DNA of 64,000 nucleotides from Stomoxys calcitrans (GCF_963082655.1 NC_081556.1:62001-126000); one strand, 5' to 3'. Counted from the first letter of the stretch, positions 34,814 to 48,039 are shown. Notes: generated by a model from the sequence alone, not told the origin. Program-made: numbers and translations.

Positions 34814-37800
34814 TTACTCAAGGGAACGTCGTCTACGTTGTTTTGTGGAATTTATGCTTTGATGAAGTACTTCGTTCGAAAGTGGCGATAACAACGGTAA
34901 TTCTCTCATAGAGACGTTGCCCATAGGCAAAGGCTCTAATTTATGTAACTTCTTTAAGGGTTTAGCCACGTGATCTGGCGTGTTAGGCAGACTGTTCAAA
35001 TCCAATTCAGATATTTTCTGTAGGGGATTTTGAGGGTGTAATATCTCTGCCCCAACGGAATCTGGGCGGACCGTTTTGTTCGTCATTATGTTTTCGAATG
35101 GCTTTTGTATTTCTTGCAGTTTTGCACACTCTTTAAGTAATAGTAAATGGTCGAGTTTATCTACTGTAGCATTCAGTTCATGCTCCCAAGTTCCCATTAT
35201 ATCATGTCGCTGGCCATCGCCACCTTCGATGGGCCTTACAGCCAAAAATTTTACCTTCTGTCTCAGTGTTTCGAGATCGTTGTCATCGGCAAAGTCTGCG
35301 ACTACATTTTGTTCGGTGGATTCCCTCCCAGATTTGTTTGTGTTGTGAGATTTTATGATAACGTCATCATTTTCTAAATCCGAATCATCGATAGAAGCCG
35401 CTGTTGCTAGAGAGATTTGGTCACAATGGCGTGCTTTTTCACTGCAACCTGGGAGGCTTTCAGATTTTTGTGATTGAGCGCCCAAAGATACTTGACTGTC
35501 GCTAATAGAAGGATAATCGCATTTTCCAAGTTCTATATGAAAATCGGGCAGTGGAGGCATTTGAGCGTTCACAGGCGAGTTTAACTCAGCCCCCACACCT
35601 GGTTCTCGAGGGCCTGGTGGAGGTGTGCCCAGCAATTGTGGATAGTCCCCACGTTGTCGGTGGATATCATCACTAATGTGCTCTAAATTACGAAGGGCCG
35701 TAGCATATTTATTTTTGGCTGTTTGTATTTGCACTTGAAGTTCTTCGATACGATTTTTCTGGGTTTGTAATTGATCTTGGCATATTTGCTTCTCCTCAAA
35801 GTATGGACGTGATTTCAGAATACTTCGTCGAAAACGTTCTTCAAGTTGTTGAACTTTTTGCTCTGTTACGTGAAAAATCCGGGTATGTTTTTCATGTTCG
35901 GCATGGCACTCTGCCTTTTGCTTCTCCGCATCCATAACTTTTTGCGTGGCATGATTAAGCATCTCTTGCCAAGCATTATCAAATTGCCATTCATGAGAGT
36001 TTGACATAAAGCGTTGTTCAGCCAACGCCACAGTTTCTTTTGCTGCAGCATGGATTTCTACAAAATAAGATTATAAGAAAAAAATTGTATTTACAGAAGA
36101 AGTATGCCTTCCACGTTTTTGTATTCACCATTTGCTCTTTGAAATTTCACTGCTGCTTTCTGACATTCAATTTGGGCTATTTTCGCTTTTTCTAATGCTT
36201 CATAGTAGGGTCTGGCCTTATCAATGCAGTTTCCCAACTTTTTTGATGACAATTTTAGTCTTCGTGTAGATTCATTTAGCAATATCCGAAAAGTGGAATT
36301 GGCCTCCTGTAAAACAAGGAACAGATTTAGATATTGAAGCCATGAACGTTGTTTACCAATATTACTTCCAACTCGATCTCCAACTTGTTGATATCATCAG
36401 TTGCTGAATTCAGATTTTCCAATTCAATCTTGAAGAAAGAAAATATTGATGACATTAATTTTTATCTTTCTAGGTTGAAAATTGGATACGTAAAGAAAAC
36501 TAAGGAAAATGACTCAGCCAAATGAAAAACGTGGCAAAGAATCAACTAAATTTGATCTAAAAAAAGTGCCGGTATGTATTGGGTTTAACGAAATTTAATT
36601 TCAATTTATTGATAAATATGATAATTAAATATGATTGAAATTTCGCAGGCCAGAGTGGATCGAGTTAAAGTTAGTGGTTTGCTACGTACTCACAATGACT
36701 ATGTTATGAAAGCGGCTGAAAATCTTTTCAAGGCCAAAAATTTTCAGGAAGTTATGCTAGAGAGCATGCAGTGAGTTTTGATTTATGAAGCCTCATCTTC
36801 CATTGTGTTTCAATCTTTTCTCGTTCAAGTGCGAAGTCCTATTTGCATGAATTGGGTATATTTAAGGATGTCAGCGTTCACATCGACGTAAGCCGAGGGG
36901 AAAATGCCTCGTCCGATGGATATGAAGTCACCTTTAAGGGGAAAGAACTGTCGCGTATCGTGGGATCTGTCGGTACGGAAGTAGGCCAAAACGAAGGTTC
37001 ACTGCGGACTGAATTGACTATTCCAAATTTGTTTGGAAGAGGCGAGAGCATATCTCTTCAGGGATCTTACAGCAGCAAACGAGCAAATGACATTCAACTG
37101 AAATTTTGGAAATCATTTTTCCACACAAAGTATATGGAAAACAGGCCAGAGTAAGTTTGTACACATAAGTACTACTAAGTTCCTAGTTATAAAATATTCC
37201 AACTATCAATTACAGGATATCAATTTCATTATTTCGGCATTTAGATCGTTTCAACGTTAGTAAATTTCAAAATACTAATTTTGGCTGTATAGCTGAATTT
37301 GCCGTTAATACCCTACAGCCTTTGCAGGCAAGTGATTTTTTAAGTAGAAAATGATGTCAGTTATACATACATAGATATATTTCCAGTTAACGCACTCGCT
37401 GCAGTACGAAGCTTCTATAAGGGAACTAGCATTATTACAAAAGAATGTGCCAATGGCCATACGAGAACATTGTGGACCTAAATTGGCATCTTTGCTACGG
37501 TACTCTGTTATTTTTGACCAACGTGACAATCCTGTCTTTCCCACACAAGGCTTAATGATAAAATCGATAAACGAATATTGTGGTTTGGGGGGAAATGTTG
37601 CATACATTAGTAACAGTACGCACGGCGAGATCAGCATTCCCCTCTTCGGCGGGTTGGTGGCGCAACTTTGCGGACGTTTGGGTGTTATCAAAGAAACGAA
37701 GAAGACAACAGTCCTACCGTTAAGCAACCTTTTCTACTGCGGAGGGCCTTTAACCTTAAGAGGGTTTGAATTTGGCGGCGCTGGCCCTGTCGTTGATGGC

Positions 37801-40800
37801 ACGCCTATAGGGGCCCAGGTAAGTTACCTTTTAACATTAATGATTGATAATTGTACCTTTTTTTTAGACATACTGGTCCACGGGTCTCCATTTATGGGCT
37901 CCTTTGCCATTTAACAAAGTATTTAAAGGTTTGGCCAATAACTTCCGAACACATTTATTTTATAATGTGGGAAATTTTAACACATTTTCCTCAGGTAACT
38001 TTCGCATGCTATTGAAATTTTAACAACTTGAATATTTTTTGGTGTTGTTTTTTTTCAGAAAATATAAGAAGTGCAGCTGGAATTGGTTTGGCATTTAAAT
38101 TAGCAGAGCGCGCACGCATTGAACTTAATTATTGTATACCAATTCGAAAGTGTGTGGGAGATAAAGTCAACAATGGTTTCCAATTTGGCATTGGTTACGA
38201 ATTTGTTTGAACTGCTTAAGCATTTCTATAATTTTTTTTTGCGAAAAATATATGAAATTAATAAAACAATTTTACTGTGTGCAAATTTCTTAAAAATCAG
38301 ACGTGGACATTTTTAATAAATAATTTCATGAAGTAGTGTGAGGTTTTTTATGTTAAGAAAATCTTTTAACTTCATATCAAAAAGTCTTCTCGAAAAAGGT
38401 GCCGGACTTTCATAACGTCTTAGTCCATGGACATACCTAATTATCGCATTATGCACAGTCATCTTAAACTCAAGGAATCGCAGTAACTAAAATGGCCACT
38501 TCCATAGAGTATCACTGGCAGCAAGTATGATTTTGCCAGGAGGAGTCGGGAGTATGCGATTGTGTTTGATAAAGTATGCGGAGCATGCCACAAATTTTGG
38601 CCTGTGGCACCGACTATGTGGTCAGTCCAAGTAAGGGATTTATTCATTACTATGCCAATATTGTTTGCTTTCTCAACACGCTGGATGTGCTGGTTGCCAA
38701 TTAATATTCTTTCCTCACAATCGATGTTTTGAGTACGGCGGGAAATCACTAAAAACTAAAGATTTTTGTGGATTTATGTGAAGCCTATTTTCTAGAGCCC
38801 AAATATGAATGGCTTTCTCATTCTCCTCATTAGTCCCAGAGAAACCTCAAGACGCTTGAGATTCAGGACAGCTATGATAAAGTTGCACATACTCTGCATA
38901 TACGTGAATGTTGGAATATTTAAGCCGGGAAGGCAGAACGTTAGTGTACAGTTAAAATAACAGAGGACCCAGTATCGAACCTTGTGGTACGCCTCGTTTT
39001 AGTTGTGATGTGTGAGACAATGTGTTTTCTATAACAACCGACTGTAGGCGTTTACGAAGATTGTTGGAAATAGCTGGGGACTAAGTTCATATAGACAATT
39101 AAGGCACAAAAGGATAGTGAAACCTCGTTAAACCAAAAATAGGCATCTCTTTGGGTCCAGTGCGACGTCAAGGGCCCGTTGCAATGACCAGTCAGGAATC
39201 TTACAAACATTAAGAGCTTATGAGTTCTCATCCCCAGAATAAGCGACATAATTTTTCGAGCCATACTGGGCCACAGGGCATTCGCCATCATGTAATTTAC
39301 AGCATAGCCCGACCCTAGTGTCATCTGATTTTCCAGGTATATCATTCGCCATCATATAATGTACAGCATAGCCCGACCCCTAGTTTCATCTGATTTTCAA
39401 GGTATATCATGACAGTCTGTTCGAGCATTCGCTCCCGCTTCGAAATCACCATTCACTGCCTTCAGGACAGCGAAGACCTATGCATGGAAAAAGCTGCATC
39501 CCTAAAATTCAAATGTTATTATTTTAATTTGTTTCTTTCAACCAGGAGTTCAGAGCGGAGTACGATAATTTTTGGCGGAACGGAGTTGCATTTTTTAAAA
39601 ATTGGTTCCTGTATATACTTAAGACGAAAAATCGGATGATCCGTTAAATAGGGGCAATATCGGTTATCAGAGACGGATTCAGACCATATTTGGCATGGAT
39701 ATTGGAGGTCATAGAAGACAGGGGCTAGGGGCTCAATCGGGGAATTAAGTTAGGTTTAAGTGGCAGTCTGCCATCAGACTCACTTGACGTTTTCGTCCAT
39801 TGGTACCCCAATCAACGTCCTACCTTTGAACATCGAGATTGCTTCACCAAAAAGCTCAACAACCCACGAATGTTCACATCCGCTAAATCAGATAAGTTCT
39901 AAAAGCCTCGGAATCGTAACAAAAATTACAACGAGTTCTCAAATTCCAAAACCCAGATCTGCCATTTGGTCACACATTTCTTTACTCCATATGTCTCCTA
40001 AACCCATCCAACAATTTTTTTGCACCTAAGAATATTTGTAGCCTCTACAACTGATTTACTAAAAAATGCCGATGTGGAAACTACCTTTGCATTTTGGGGA
40101 TTTCTATACAAAAAATCAAGCAGAATTTATTTTTTGTCTTTTAATGACACTTTTATATTAAAAATTCCTAAAAGAATTACTGTGATATCTTTATTCGATC
40201 TCTAGCCTTCACTGGCAAATCGTCTGCTCTTGCATTTACATTACGGCACCCAAACAATGGGGATCGTGCCATCCTCGGAGAAGGCGTTAATCTCCTTTTT
40301 TATTTCCCTGATGGTTAGTTTACTGTCCGTGAAGATGTTCACACTGGACGTCCTCGCGTTAACACCACACCACCTCATCATACCGTGATCTCCGCCTACA
40401 GAACCGTATTATGATGAGGCTGTGTGAGCAGCACACAGGCCGGAACATTGAAGTCCGATCTGTGTGGTGTTTATTGCTGTCACGAGAAGCTTAGCTGCGA
40501 GCTACCTGGCGCGTCTACAAGTTGCGGATAGTGGAATGCTCCATACGGAGTATCTACAACAGCAGTGTTCGCGACTGCTCAGCAGTTTCGAGCGGAGAGT
40601 CTAAGTGTGAGGTCGAGCGGCATCGGTTCTAGCACAAATACTGAGTGCTTATGATGCTCGATATGACTAGGCGAGTTAATGGCGCCTTTAAATAACAAAT
40701 GGGCCCCCTGTTCCCGCGGCGATCGGTCCTTTGGACTGGAACGAGATTGCTCACCTACAGGACCTTGACGAGTATCGCCACTTTCAAAAGAAAATGTGGC

Positions 40801-43686
40801 TACAACAACAACATGATGAGGCAGTCGAAAACTACTACTTTTTTACTAGTTTTGGTGCATAAAAATCTAATCCCAATTTATTCATAGTTTGAGATCCATA
40901 ATTATTTTTTTATTTATTTATTTCTTGATACATAAGCCTCCTCGGCCAAAATAACGTATTACAACGATATATATTCCTAAATAAACATTAAAAAAATTAA
41001 ATACTTCACAGTTACATAAAGATGTAAGATTCTTAGCCTAATTCATTTTAATTGGCTGCCCAGCCATAACAAGATTATGCAAACATTTAAACTGTTGGAT
41101 TTTTTAACAAGTCCCATGTTAGCAATACAAAAAGATTCAAGCAACAACACTAAGTTTAATCTGTAGAATAGAAGTTAATAAGTTTTAAGCGAAATACATT
41201 ATTCGAGTGTGAAAAGATTCTTAACTCCTGGTCACACGAATACAGAATGACCTTTCGAAAACAGACCTAAATATACGGGGCAAGTATATCTGAGTACACC
41301 TACTGGAGCGAGAAAAATTGAAGTATCTACGCAGTGTAACCGGTGTTCCACTTTTTATAACTTTGTAAAAGAATAAAATATTTCGTAGATCAATAAAACG
41401 GTCAAAAGAAGTTCCCAAAAAGGTTTTGACATACCCTGAAATGATGTCACGAACACGTACATTATATACAAACATAGCTACTGCATTCGTAGCCCGTTTC
41501 AGTTTAAGAAGATTATAGTCAAACGTTCCTGACGTTATCTCCAAGCCATATAAAAGTTGAGGCATTAACAGAGCGTGAGCAAGTCTGACTTTCACCCACG
41601 AAGGGAAATAAATACCAATACAATAAAGTCAATATGACAACCGAAATTAAGGTCTTTATCAATCACTATCCCCAAACATTTAATCCTATCAACAAAATTT
41701 ACTCTAGAATTTCCCACAAAAATATCAAATCCAGGCTGCGTCTGGGATCCAAACTGTAATGCCTTAGTTTTTGAAGTATTGATAGAAAGCGAGTTAAGGC
41801 TAGACCATAACAAGATTCGTCCTATAGAAGCATTAATATTCATCTCGAAAATATTGCTAAAACCACGATCCACTCTAAAAAGAAGATATATATCGTCGGC
41901 AAAAAGAAAGGTGTCACACAAGTTAGGTCCAAGGAATTCAGAAAAACCATTAATGTAGAGTATAAAAAGCAGAGGTCATATGACCGAACCCTGCGGCACA
42001 CCAGAAGAGAGGGGAATAATGCTAGATCGAGCTCCATTAAAATCAACAAATGGTGATCTACCGCACATATACGACATAACAAGTATATCTACTTTGTAGA
42101 TTGAAAATGTATAATTTGAAGTGTTGCAACGGCAAAAAGGCCACGCTTGGTGGTTATAAAAACTTACACCGCAATTTTAGCTTAAAGAACATTTGGCAGG
42201 TTTAGGTTAGATTTGGTACGGTTTTTCTCAAATTTTGGTAGGAAATAATTTTCTTGAGTGGCAACATTGATCTTGCCATGTTACAACTTCACTTCATAGC
42301 TATGCGGCACGCCGCTCGGACTCGGCATAGAAAGGACACCCTTATCATTGAACTTAAACTTTAATCGTACTGCACTCATTGATATGAGAGAAGTATCCCC
42401 TGTTCCTTAATGGAATGTTCATGGGAATTTTAGTATTTAATAGTTTAAACTTTACTAATTTCAGAGTTTAATTTTTTAACCTCTAGAAGGCACCCTTATC
42501 ATTGAATATAAACTTTAATCGTACTGCACACATTGATATGAGAGAAGTATCCCCTGTTCCTTAATGGAATGTTCATGGGAATTTAAGTATTTTATAGTTT
42601 ATACTTTACGAATTTCAGATTTGAATTTTTTAACCTCTAGAAGGCGCTGTTACAACCCGAATCTACTGTGATTTTGCACGTAAAATTTTGCTATGACTTA
42701 CAACAACCTTGTTAAGTATGGTTCAAATTGGTCTGTAATTTGTTATAGCTCCCCTATAAACAAAAGGTTTAATTTGAATTCTTGAGCGTCTAGACAGCGC
42801 AATTATTGTTCGATTTAGCGAAAATTTTAAACGTGGAATTTTTTCACAGCAGGGTATTTGGTAAAAATGTAAATAAAAACGGCTATTGATTAAAAAGGGT
42901 AACAAAAAAGTGTCATGGTTTCCATAAAGTGTCAAAATGGCCATTTAAGGTCACAACGGCGTAGAGATAATATCGTATACAGATGCGAACAAATAAGTAT
43001 TTACTTCCGAGACTCCCCCATGAAATCATCGGCAACATTATTCACCAACTGGACACCAGAGAGATTGAGATACAGATCGATGGACAAACGATCGTAACTG
43101 TGAGGCACCAAAAGATCCTGGGTGTAACCATTGACAACTTTCTCTCAATGTCGGCCTACGCGCAATCTGCGAAAAGGCAAGGAACAAGAACAGAGTCCGC
43201 AAATCTTTGGCCGCAGCACCCGGGGAATGAACAACGAAACCCTGTAGACAATACAAGGCGTTCGGGAGACCGGTGATAAACTATGCAGCGCCCGTGCTGA
43301 CCGCGTGGTTGTGCACACTGGCTAAACCTACAAACCTGTCAAAAAACTTCACTTGGGACCATCAGGAGACTATATAGAGAATACGATGCATTGCATACAT
43401 GTTGTTATAATGAAGGACAAAGGTAAAAATATTTCTAATATTTCGCGCAAAGCTTGAAACATTTCTTTTTCCGAATAATGAATTACGTTGAGTACATATT
43501 TGTGTTCACGAGCATTGTTTGATTGCTTACTTGAACAACCTTCTCATAATAGCCAATGCACTAAGCCATGCTCGGTGCTTTATAGATTCAAGAGATACTC
43601 TATTTTTGAAAATAGCGATTAATATATACAAAATTTACCTTAATACGCGGGTCCAGCTCGCTATTTTCCTCTGCAGAAAATGACAT
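34814..43686 (-). CDS. pcs: Parcas, SH3BP5-family coiled-coil Rab11 guanine-nucleotide exchange factor (510 aa)
   Basis: Exons: 43639-43686 ([16 protein letters not shown]), 36366-36428, 36129-36306, 34814-36057. Phases match (0, 0, 1) and all introns are GT-AG. The N-terminal ~250 residues are the SH3BP5 coiled coil: [17 protein letters not shown], then [55 protein letters not shown] and [17 protein letters not shown]. The C-terminal half is acidic and Ser-rich with a short basic end. SH3BP5 proteins activate Rab11 and bind Btk-type kinases; fly Parcas acts in oogenesis and muscle patterning. The far first exon matches the 'DPRI.(G/I)ELE(K/N)LN' start of the family, so it beats the ATG at 36455 inside intron 1. 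Usual SH3BP5 length is about 450-500 aa. Sam50 lies wholly inside the 7,210-bp first intron on the other strand. Confidence 0.9.
36366..36428 (-). CDS. pcs: parcas exon 2, 21 codons
   Basis: A micro-exon between a CTTTCTTCAAG acceptor and a GAA|GTAATA donor, phase 0 on both sides. It encodes [21 protein letters not shown], the start of the family coiled coil. Confidence 0.85.
36460..36474 (+). promoter_or_regulatory. Candidate splice acceptor in the Sam50 5'UTR
   Basis: 'tttttatctttctag' 35 nt before the Sam50 ATG is a good polypyrimidine-AG acceptor. If used, Sam50 has a non-coding first exon further left, antisense to parcas exons. No donor could be fixed. Confidence 0.35.
36509..38210 (+). 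CDS. Sam50: Sam50, mitochondrial outer-membrane beta-barrel assembly protein (442 aa)
   Basis: Seven exons: 36509-36571, 36649-36770, 36830-37150, 37216-37327, 37387-37818, 37868-37994, 38059-38210 (TGA). Phases are consistent throughout; 442 aa is the usual animal Sam50 length. Residues ~20-125 form the single POTRA domain ([28 protein letters not shown]); the rest is the 16-strand Omp85 barrel. Exon 5 holds the family loop motif as [13 protein letters not shown], and the end is FGIGYEFV. Sam50 is the core of the SAM complex, which folds barrel proteins such as porin and Tom40 into the outer membrane and links to MICOS. The fourth intron uses a GC donor (CAG|GCAAGT at 37328). The gene is nested in intron 1 of parcas. 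Antisense open frames here are shadows. Confidence 0.95.
38260..38265 (+). terminator. Poly(A) signal of Sam50
   Basis: AATAAA 50 nt after the Sam50 stop, followed by a T/GT-rich stretch. Confidence 0.75.
38400..39060 (-). mobile_element. LINE relic (parcas intron 1)
   Basis: The minus strand reads [34 protein letters not shown] and [12 protein letters not shown]. These blocks follow the palm in jockey-like reverse transcriptases. Upstream, near 38960-39000, is an antisense [13 protein letters not shown] block ('cgaaccttgtggtacgcctc'). Broken by frameshifts. Confidence 0.7.
39050..39345 (-). mobile_element. LINE RNase H/C-terminal fragment (parcas intron 1)
   Basis: The minus strand reads [40 protein letters not shown]. 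It lies 5' of a reverse-transcriptase piece, the wrong order for one element, so it comes from a separate insertion. The short segment at 39345-39410 repeats 'catataatgtacagcatagcccgacc' in part. Confidence 0.6.
39540..39760 (+). repeat. Muscid-type repeat fragment (parcas intron 1)
   Basis: 'cggttatcagagacggattcagaccatatttggca' is typical family text with 'ggaggtcatag'. 39761-40200 shows nothing recognisable. Confidence 0.45.
40200..40310 (-). mobile_element. LINE RNase H fragment
   Basis: Matches 55595-55700 in the same orientation ('ccaaatcgtctgc', 'gccatcctcggagaaggcgt'), so it is the RNase H end of the same LINE family. Confidence 0.6.
40405..40818 (+). repeat. Family B repeat (parcas intron 1)
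   Basis: From 'gagcagcacacaggccggaa' to 'aaatgtggctacaacaacaac'; a near-complete copy in the (CAA)n-tail orientation, like 7672-8078. Confidence 0.7.
40905..42085 (-). mobile_element. LINE relic with FADD reverse-transcriptase motif (parcas intron 1)
   Basis: The minus strand reads the end of a palm block near 42.0 kb (an antisense GVPQGS(V/I)-type phrase), then [10 protein letters not shown] (catalytic FADD), [49 protein letters not shown] and C-terminal text to 41.22 kb. 40905-41220 looks like its 3'UTR. Frameshifts at about 41.6 and 41.92 kb kill it. Confidence 0.85.
42280..42645 (+). repeat. SINE family A fragment with 154-bp direct duplication
   Basis: SINE body text ('gctatgcggcacgccgctcgg', 'cttatcattgaac') runs into a segment of 154 bp whose copies start near 42337 and 42491 and both end in 'aacctctagaaggc'. 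The copies differ at a few bases. Confidence 0.7.
42646..42930 (-). repeat. Muscid-type repeat fragment
   Basis: 'tatgacttacaacaacctt', 'caaattggtctgtaa' and 'tagctcccctataaac' belong to the dispersed 'tagctcccatata' family. Confidence 0.4.
43000..43345 (+). mobile_element. LINE fragment (parcas intron 1)
   Basis: The plus strand reads [25 protein letters not shown] and, after a frame change, phrases like [12 protein letters not shown]. These are the post-palm blocks of jockey-like elements. Confidence 0.65.
43639..43686 (-). CDS. pcs: parcas first coding exon, 16 codons
   Basis: ATG at 43686; 16 codons ending DPRIK, then a GTAAAT donor in phase 0. DPRI followed by ELE(K/N)LN is the conserved SH3BP5 N-terminal signature, restored only by joining this exon to the one at 36428. 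The leader upstream (43690-43800) is open to a short 5'UTR. Confidence 0.85.
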
Positions 43687-43699
43687 CTTTTTTTAGGAT

Positions 43700-44005
43700 T
43701 AATAATTATTACTCCAAGTAACACTACAAGAGGACTGCTCCTTTTGTGGTCTCACACAGATCTTTGTTCAATCTCTACAACGGGAGCAAGATATAAAGTT
43801 TATTGGAAGAAACAATTTAATTAAAATATTTTCCACGCGCAACCTGAACTGGCTATTTAATTGTTTCTTATTTTTTTGCTATAAAGAAGCAATTATATGT
43901 TTTTCTTATTTATTTTTTTTTTATTAGTGGCCATTAGTGTTCTAAAACAATCAAATAACCGAATATAAACTTGAATCATCGACTTCTGACTACGATGATC
44001 GATTA
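43700..44005. other. 5' flank of parcas, nothing else recognised
   Basis: Presumed 5'UTR and promoter of parcas on the minus strand; no clear core motif in AT-rich DNA. Confidence 0.35.
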
Positions 44006-44108
44006 ACAGAACAAGGTATCTCCTTGCAAAAAATGGTAATTTGGTAATTTGTGAACAAAGCACAGATCGTAGTTTTTATGAAATTGTATCTAAAGACAAA
44101 AATCGTAT

Positions 44109-44837
<729 letters not shown>

Positions 44838-45211
44838 TATATACATACTACATACATACTATATAAATAAGTGATTTTACAAAACATTAACAAACATTTT
44901 TTCGTGATTACCTTTTTTTAGATAATAGAATTTGAAAGAAAAAAACTTGAAACAGAACAAGGTATCTCCTTGGAAAAAATGGTAATTTGGTAATTTGTGA
45001 ACAAAGCACAGATCGTAGTTTTTATGAAATTGTATCTAAAGACAAAAATCGGATAGAATATTTATATATATATATATATAGAATTTGAAAGAAAAAAACT
45101 TGAAACAGAACAAGGTATCTCCTTGGAAAAAATGGTAATTTGGTAATTTGTGAACAAAGCACAGATCGTAGCTTTTATGAAATTGTATCTAAAGACAAAA
45201 ATCGGATAGAA

Positions 45212-45299
<88 letters not shown>

Positions 45300-45333
45300 C
45301 TACATACATACTATATAAATAAGTGATTTTACA

Positions 45334-45371
<38 letters not shown>

Positions 45372-45514
45372 CTACATACATACTATATAAATAAGTGATT
45401 TTACAAAACATTTACAAACATTTTTTCGTGATTACCTTACCTATATATATATATACATACTACATACATACTATATAAATAAGTGATTTTACAAAACATT
45501 TACAAACATTTTTT

Positions 45515-45680
45515 CGTGATTACCTTTTTTTAGATAATAGAATTTGAAAGAAAAAAACTTGCTGATTTCTTTCAGGACATTCTCTCATTACTTATAAAAA
45601 AATCTTCATAAAAGTATTATGTTATCATTAAGATTTTTGTTGTGTTTCAAAAAAGTAACCGTGAAATATTTGTGTATAAG
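45515..45680 (+). repeat. Dispersed repeat shared with 33580-33760
   Basis: 'ttttttcgtgattacct', 'tagataatag' and 'gtttcaaaaaagtaaccgtg' occur in the same order at both sites. The 33.6-kb copy is more diverged. Confidence 0.65.
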
Positions 45681-47040
45681 CAAAAAACATTTGAAATAAA
45701 TAAATGCATTTTTACGCTAATGGGTTAAAAAACAAATAATCCTAGTGTAAAATGATTGTAATATTGAGTTAGTACAAAAATCATATAAAGGCTCTATCAC
45801 ACTATATGTTCTTGTCTTAAGACACCTTAATTATGTTTAAAAAATTAGGGAAAGTTTTTCGCAACAATTCCGAAAGCTGAACAAAATACTGTGCTTAAGA
45901 GGTAGCGTCATTGCAAGATATATTCATTTACAGGTAGGAGCAGTTGCCCAATAACAAAATATTGAGTACACTATCTGTCAAAGTCAGTGATTAGTGCAAC
46001 CCTTATTTTGAGTATGTTACTAGTTCGCGCCATTTCTTGCTTGTGTGTGTTACGTTTTTTAACTATAATCCACACACACTATCAAAACTCGTTGACAGAT
46101 AGTGCACTTAACGAGAAAAAATTGCACTCAGCTGTTTACTGTTAACTACCTGGGTTAATATATCTTGGTCATTAGTACTAAAACAACAATTTACCCCCAA
46201 AGAAACTACCTTTATTGGCAAATGCCGTAATGCAAATGTCAAAGTGTTTTTAAAAATAAACGTTGTTTTACAATTTGTCTTCAAATGTGTTTTAAAGTTT
46301 TATTTTGGCTATTATAACGCTGTTTTATTGCTTATGTGCAGAATATAGGAGCATATAAAACATCGTTTAAAGATCTTAGGAAAAAAATCACATCTGTGTT
46401 AACCAGCATTTGCATTTAGATTTGTTCCAAAATCAAAACAAAAAGTACTGAGCTTCTCGGGTGATCTCATTAGTGCATCCTGTGCGATTTTAATAAAATC
46501 TTAGGTAAGTATAACATTTCTCTCCATACAAACTAAGCGAAAAAATCCGCTTAGTGGGTAAATAAAATAGATTTTGACGACCAAAAACAATACTTCACTG
46601 GAGGTAGCAAAGAATAAAGCTCGCGTTGCTCTGAGGGATTTGTGTGTAGAGTTGCATTTTTGCAACGCGACGCTCAAAAAAAAAAAAAACAAGCTCAATG
46701 CTCATTCTGTTTCAGGCAAAAACTGCACATTAAAGAGCGCATCTCCGATTTCGCTGAAATTTGGTGTGTAGATGTGGGTTGACCCCAAGAGCATGTATCT
46801 ATAGTCCTTTTTTTTAGGACTAAGGCCCCTCGGCAACATCAAATCAAAGGTAGATTACGAATATGCAAAAACATGCACTAAAATTGGACCCGGGAAGGAA
46901 CTACGGGGCCTCGATTATTTTGGACCTTGTTATGATCTAAAAAAAAGAAAACTAGCACGATTTTACAGGGGTCATAATTAGGGGGTGCGCCCTACAAAGT
47001 TCAGTTTTCTCTTAAATATTGCTGCAATATACATAAATAT
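45681..47040. other. Intergenic, nothing recognised
   Basis: The short plus frame at 46574-46771 is framed by A-runs and has no family resemblance. Confidence 0.35.
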
Positions 47041-47435
47041 ATGATATTGTGGCAGAGGTTAGCATATCCGCCTATGACTCCGAACGCCTGGATTTAATCC
47101 CGGTGTGAACATCAAAAACATTATCAGCGGATATCCCCTTACTAATGCTGGCTACATTTGTAAGGTACCTTACAATGTTAAAACTTCTCAACCAAGTGTT
47201 GTCGCTATGCGGCAAGCCATTCAGACTCGGCATAAAAAAGGAGGCCCCTTGGCTACACTTGTGAGGTACTTTGCAATGTTAAAACTTCTCAACCAAGTGT
47301 TGTCGCTATGCGGCACGCCGTTCGGACTCGGCATAAAAGAGGAGGCCCCTTATCATTTAACTTAAACTTTTATCGGACTGCCCTCATTGATATGAGAGAA
47401 GTATCCGCTGCTCCTTAATGGAATGTTCATGGGAA
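47041..47435 (+). repeat. tRNA-derived SINE (family A), full length with internal duplication
   Basis: Head 'gtggcagaggttagcatat' (A box) and a decayed B box ('ggatttaatcccgg'), then the body. A ~107-bp stretch of the body ('ggctacatttgtaaggtac' to 'ggaggcccctt') occurs twice in tandem. It ends in the common 'ggaatgttcatggg' 3' end. Confidence 0.8.
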
Positions 47436-47439
47436 ATTT

Positions 47440-47640
47440 AGTCGTAGAATGCATATATGTACCACCCGATTTTTACTTCTTAAGCCTTTGCAAGCGCTTT
47501 TATAAACAGACGGATGCAGCTCCCATACATATTTTCATTCGATATTGACTAGTACTGCAAAAATATGGTAAATTTTCAACCGACCATCACAAAATTTGGC
47601 AAGAAGGTATTTTTTATGACGTTTCTGATCACTGGCGAAT
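47440..47640 (+). repeat. Muscid-type repeat fragment
   Basis: 'acccgatttttacttct', 'tttgcaagcgc' and 'ctcccatacatattttcat' match the repeat at 60.7-61.2 kb. 47641-48035 shows nothing recognised. Confidence 0.55.
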
Positions 47641-48039
47641 TTCTTAGAAAACGGAAAATATAGTATTTAAACCCAGATTAGTTACATAAACTGCAATGGA
47701 CTGTATTCTAGATTAGATTAGAAAAGAGTTCTAACGAAACAATCAGGAATAAAAGGTTTGTGGGTTTATTGTGGTATGCAGCAGCTACGAATTCGGATGA
47801 TTATGCTTGAACTTGTATCGGACAACAAGCAATGCACATATCATTAATTGTTGTGTGTTAATTTGCATTCGGAATCAAAATAATCGATGCCAAAATTCCC
47901 ACTAAATACAGTTTGTCCATAAATCTTTCATAAACAGATACCGATGGCTGTAATATAATATATTGTTCAAAATTCAGCTTAAAGTAAATAAGAAGTAAGT
48001 ATATACTTGATGGTTGAAATTAATTGTAGCTTGTTAATC

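Noticed and set aside
36366..36455. Start of parcas at the ATG at 36455 ([14 protein letters not shown]...)
   Set aside because: The frame is open, but MSSIFSFFK does not resemble the family start, while the exon at 43.69 kb restores DPRI.. exactly and in phase.
37305..37727. Minus-strand 140-codon frame over Sam50 exon 5
   Set aside because: Shadow of the Sam50 barrel exon.
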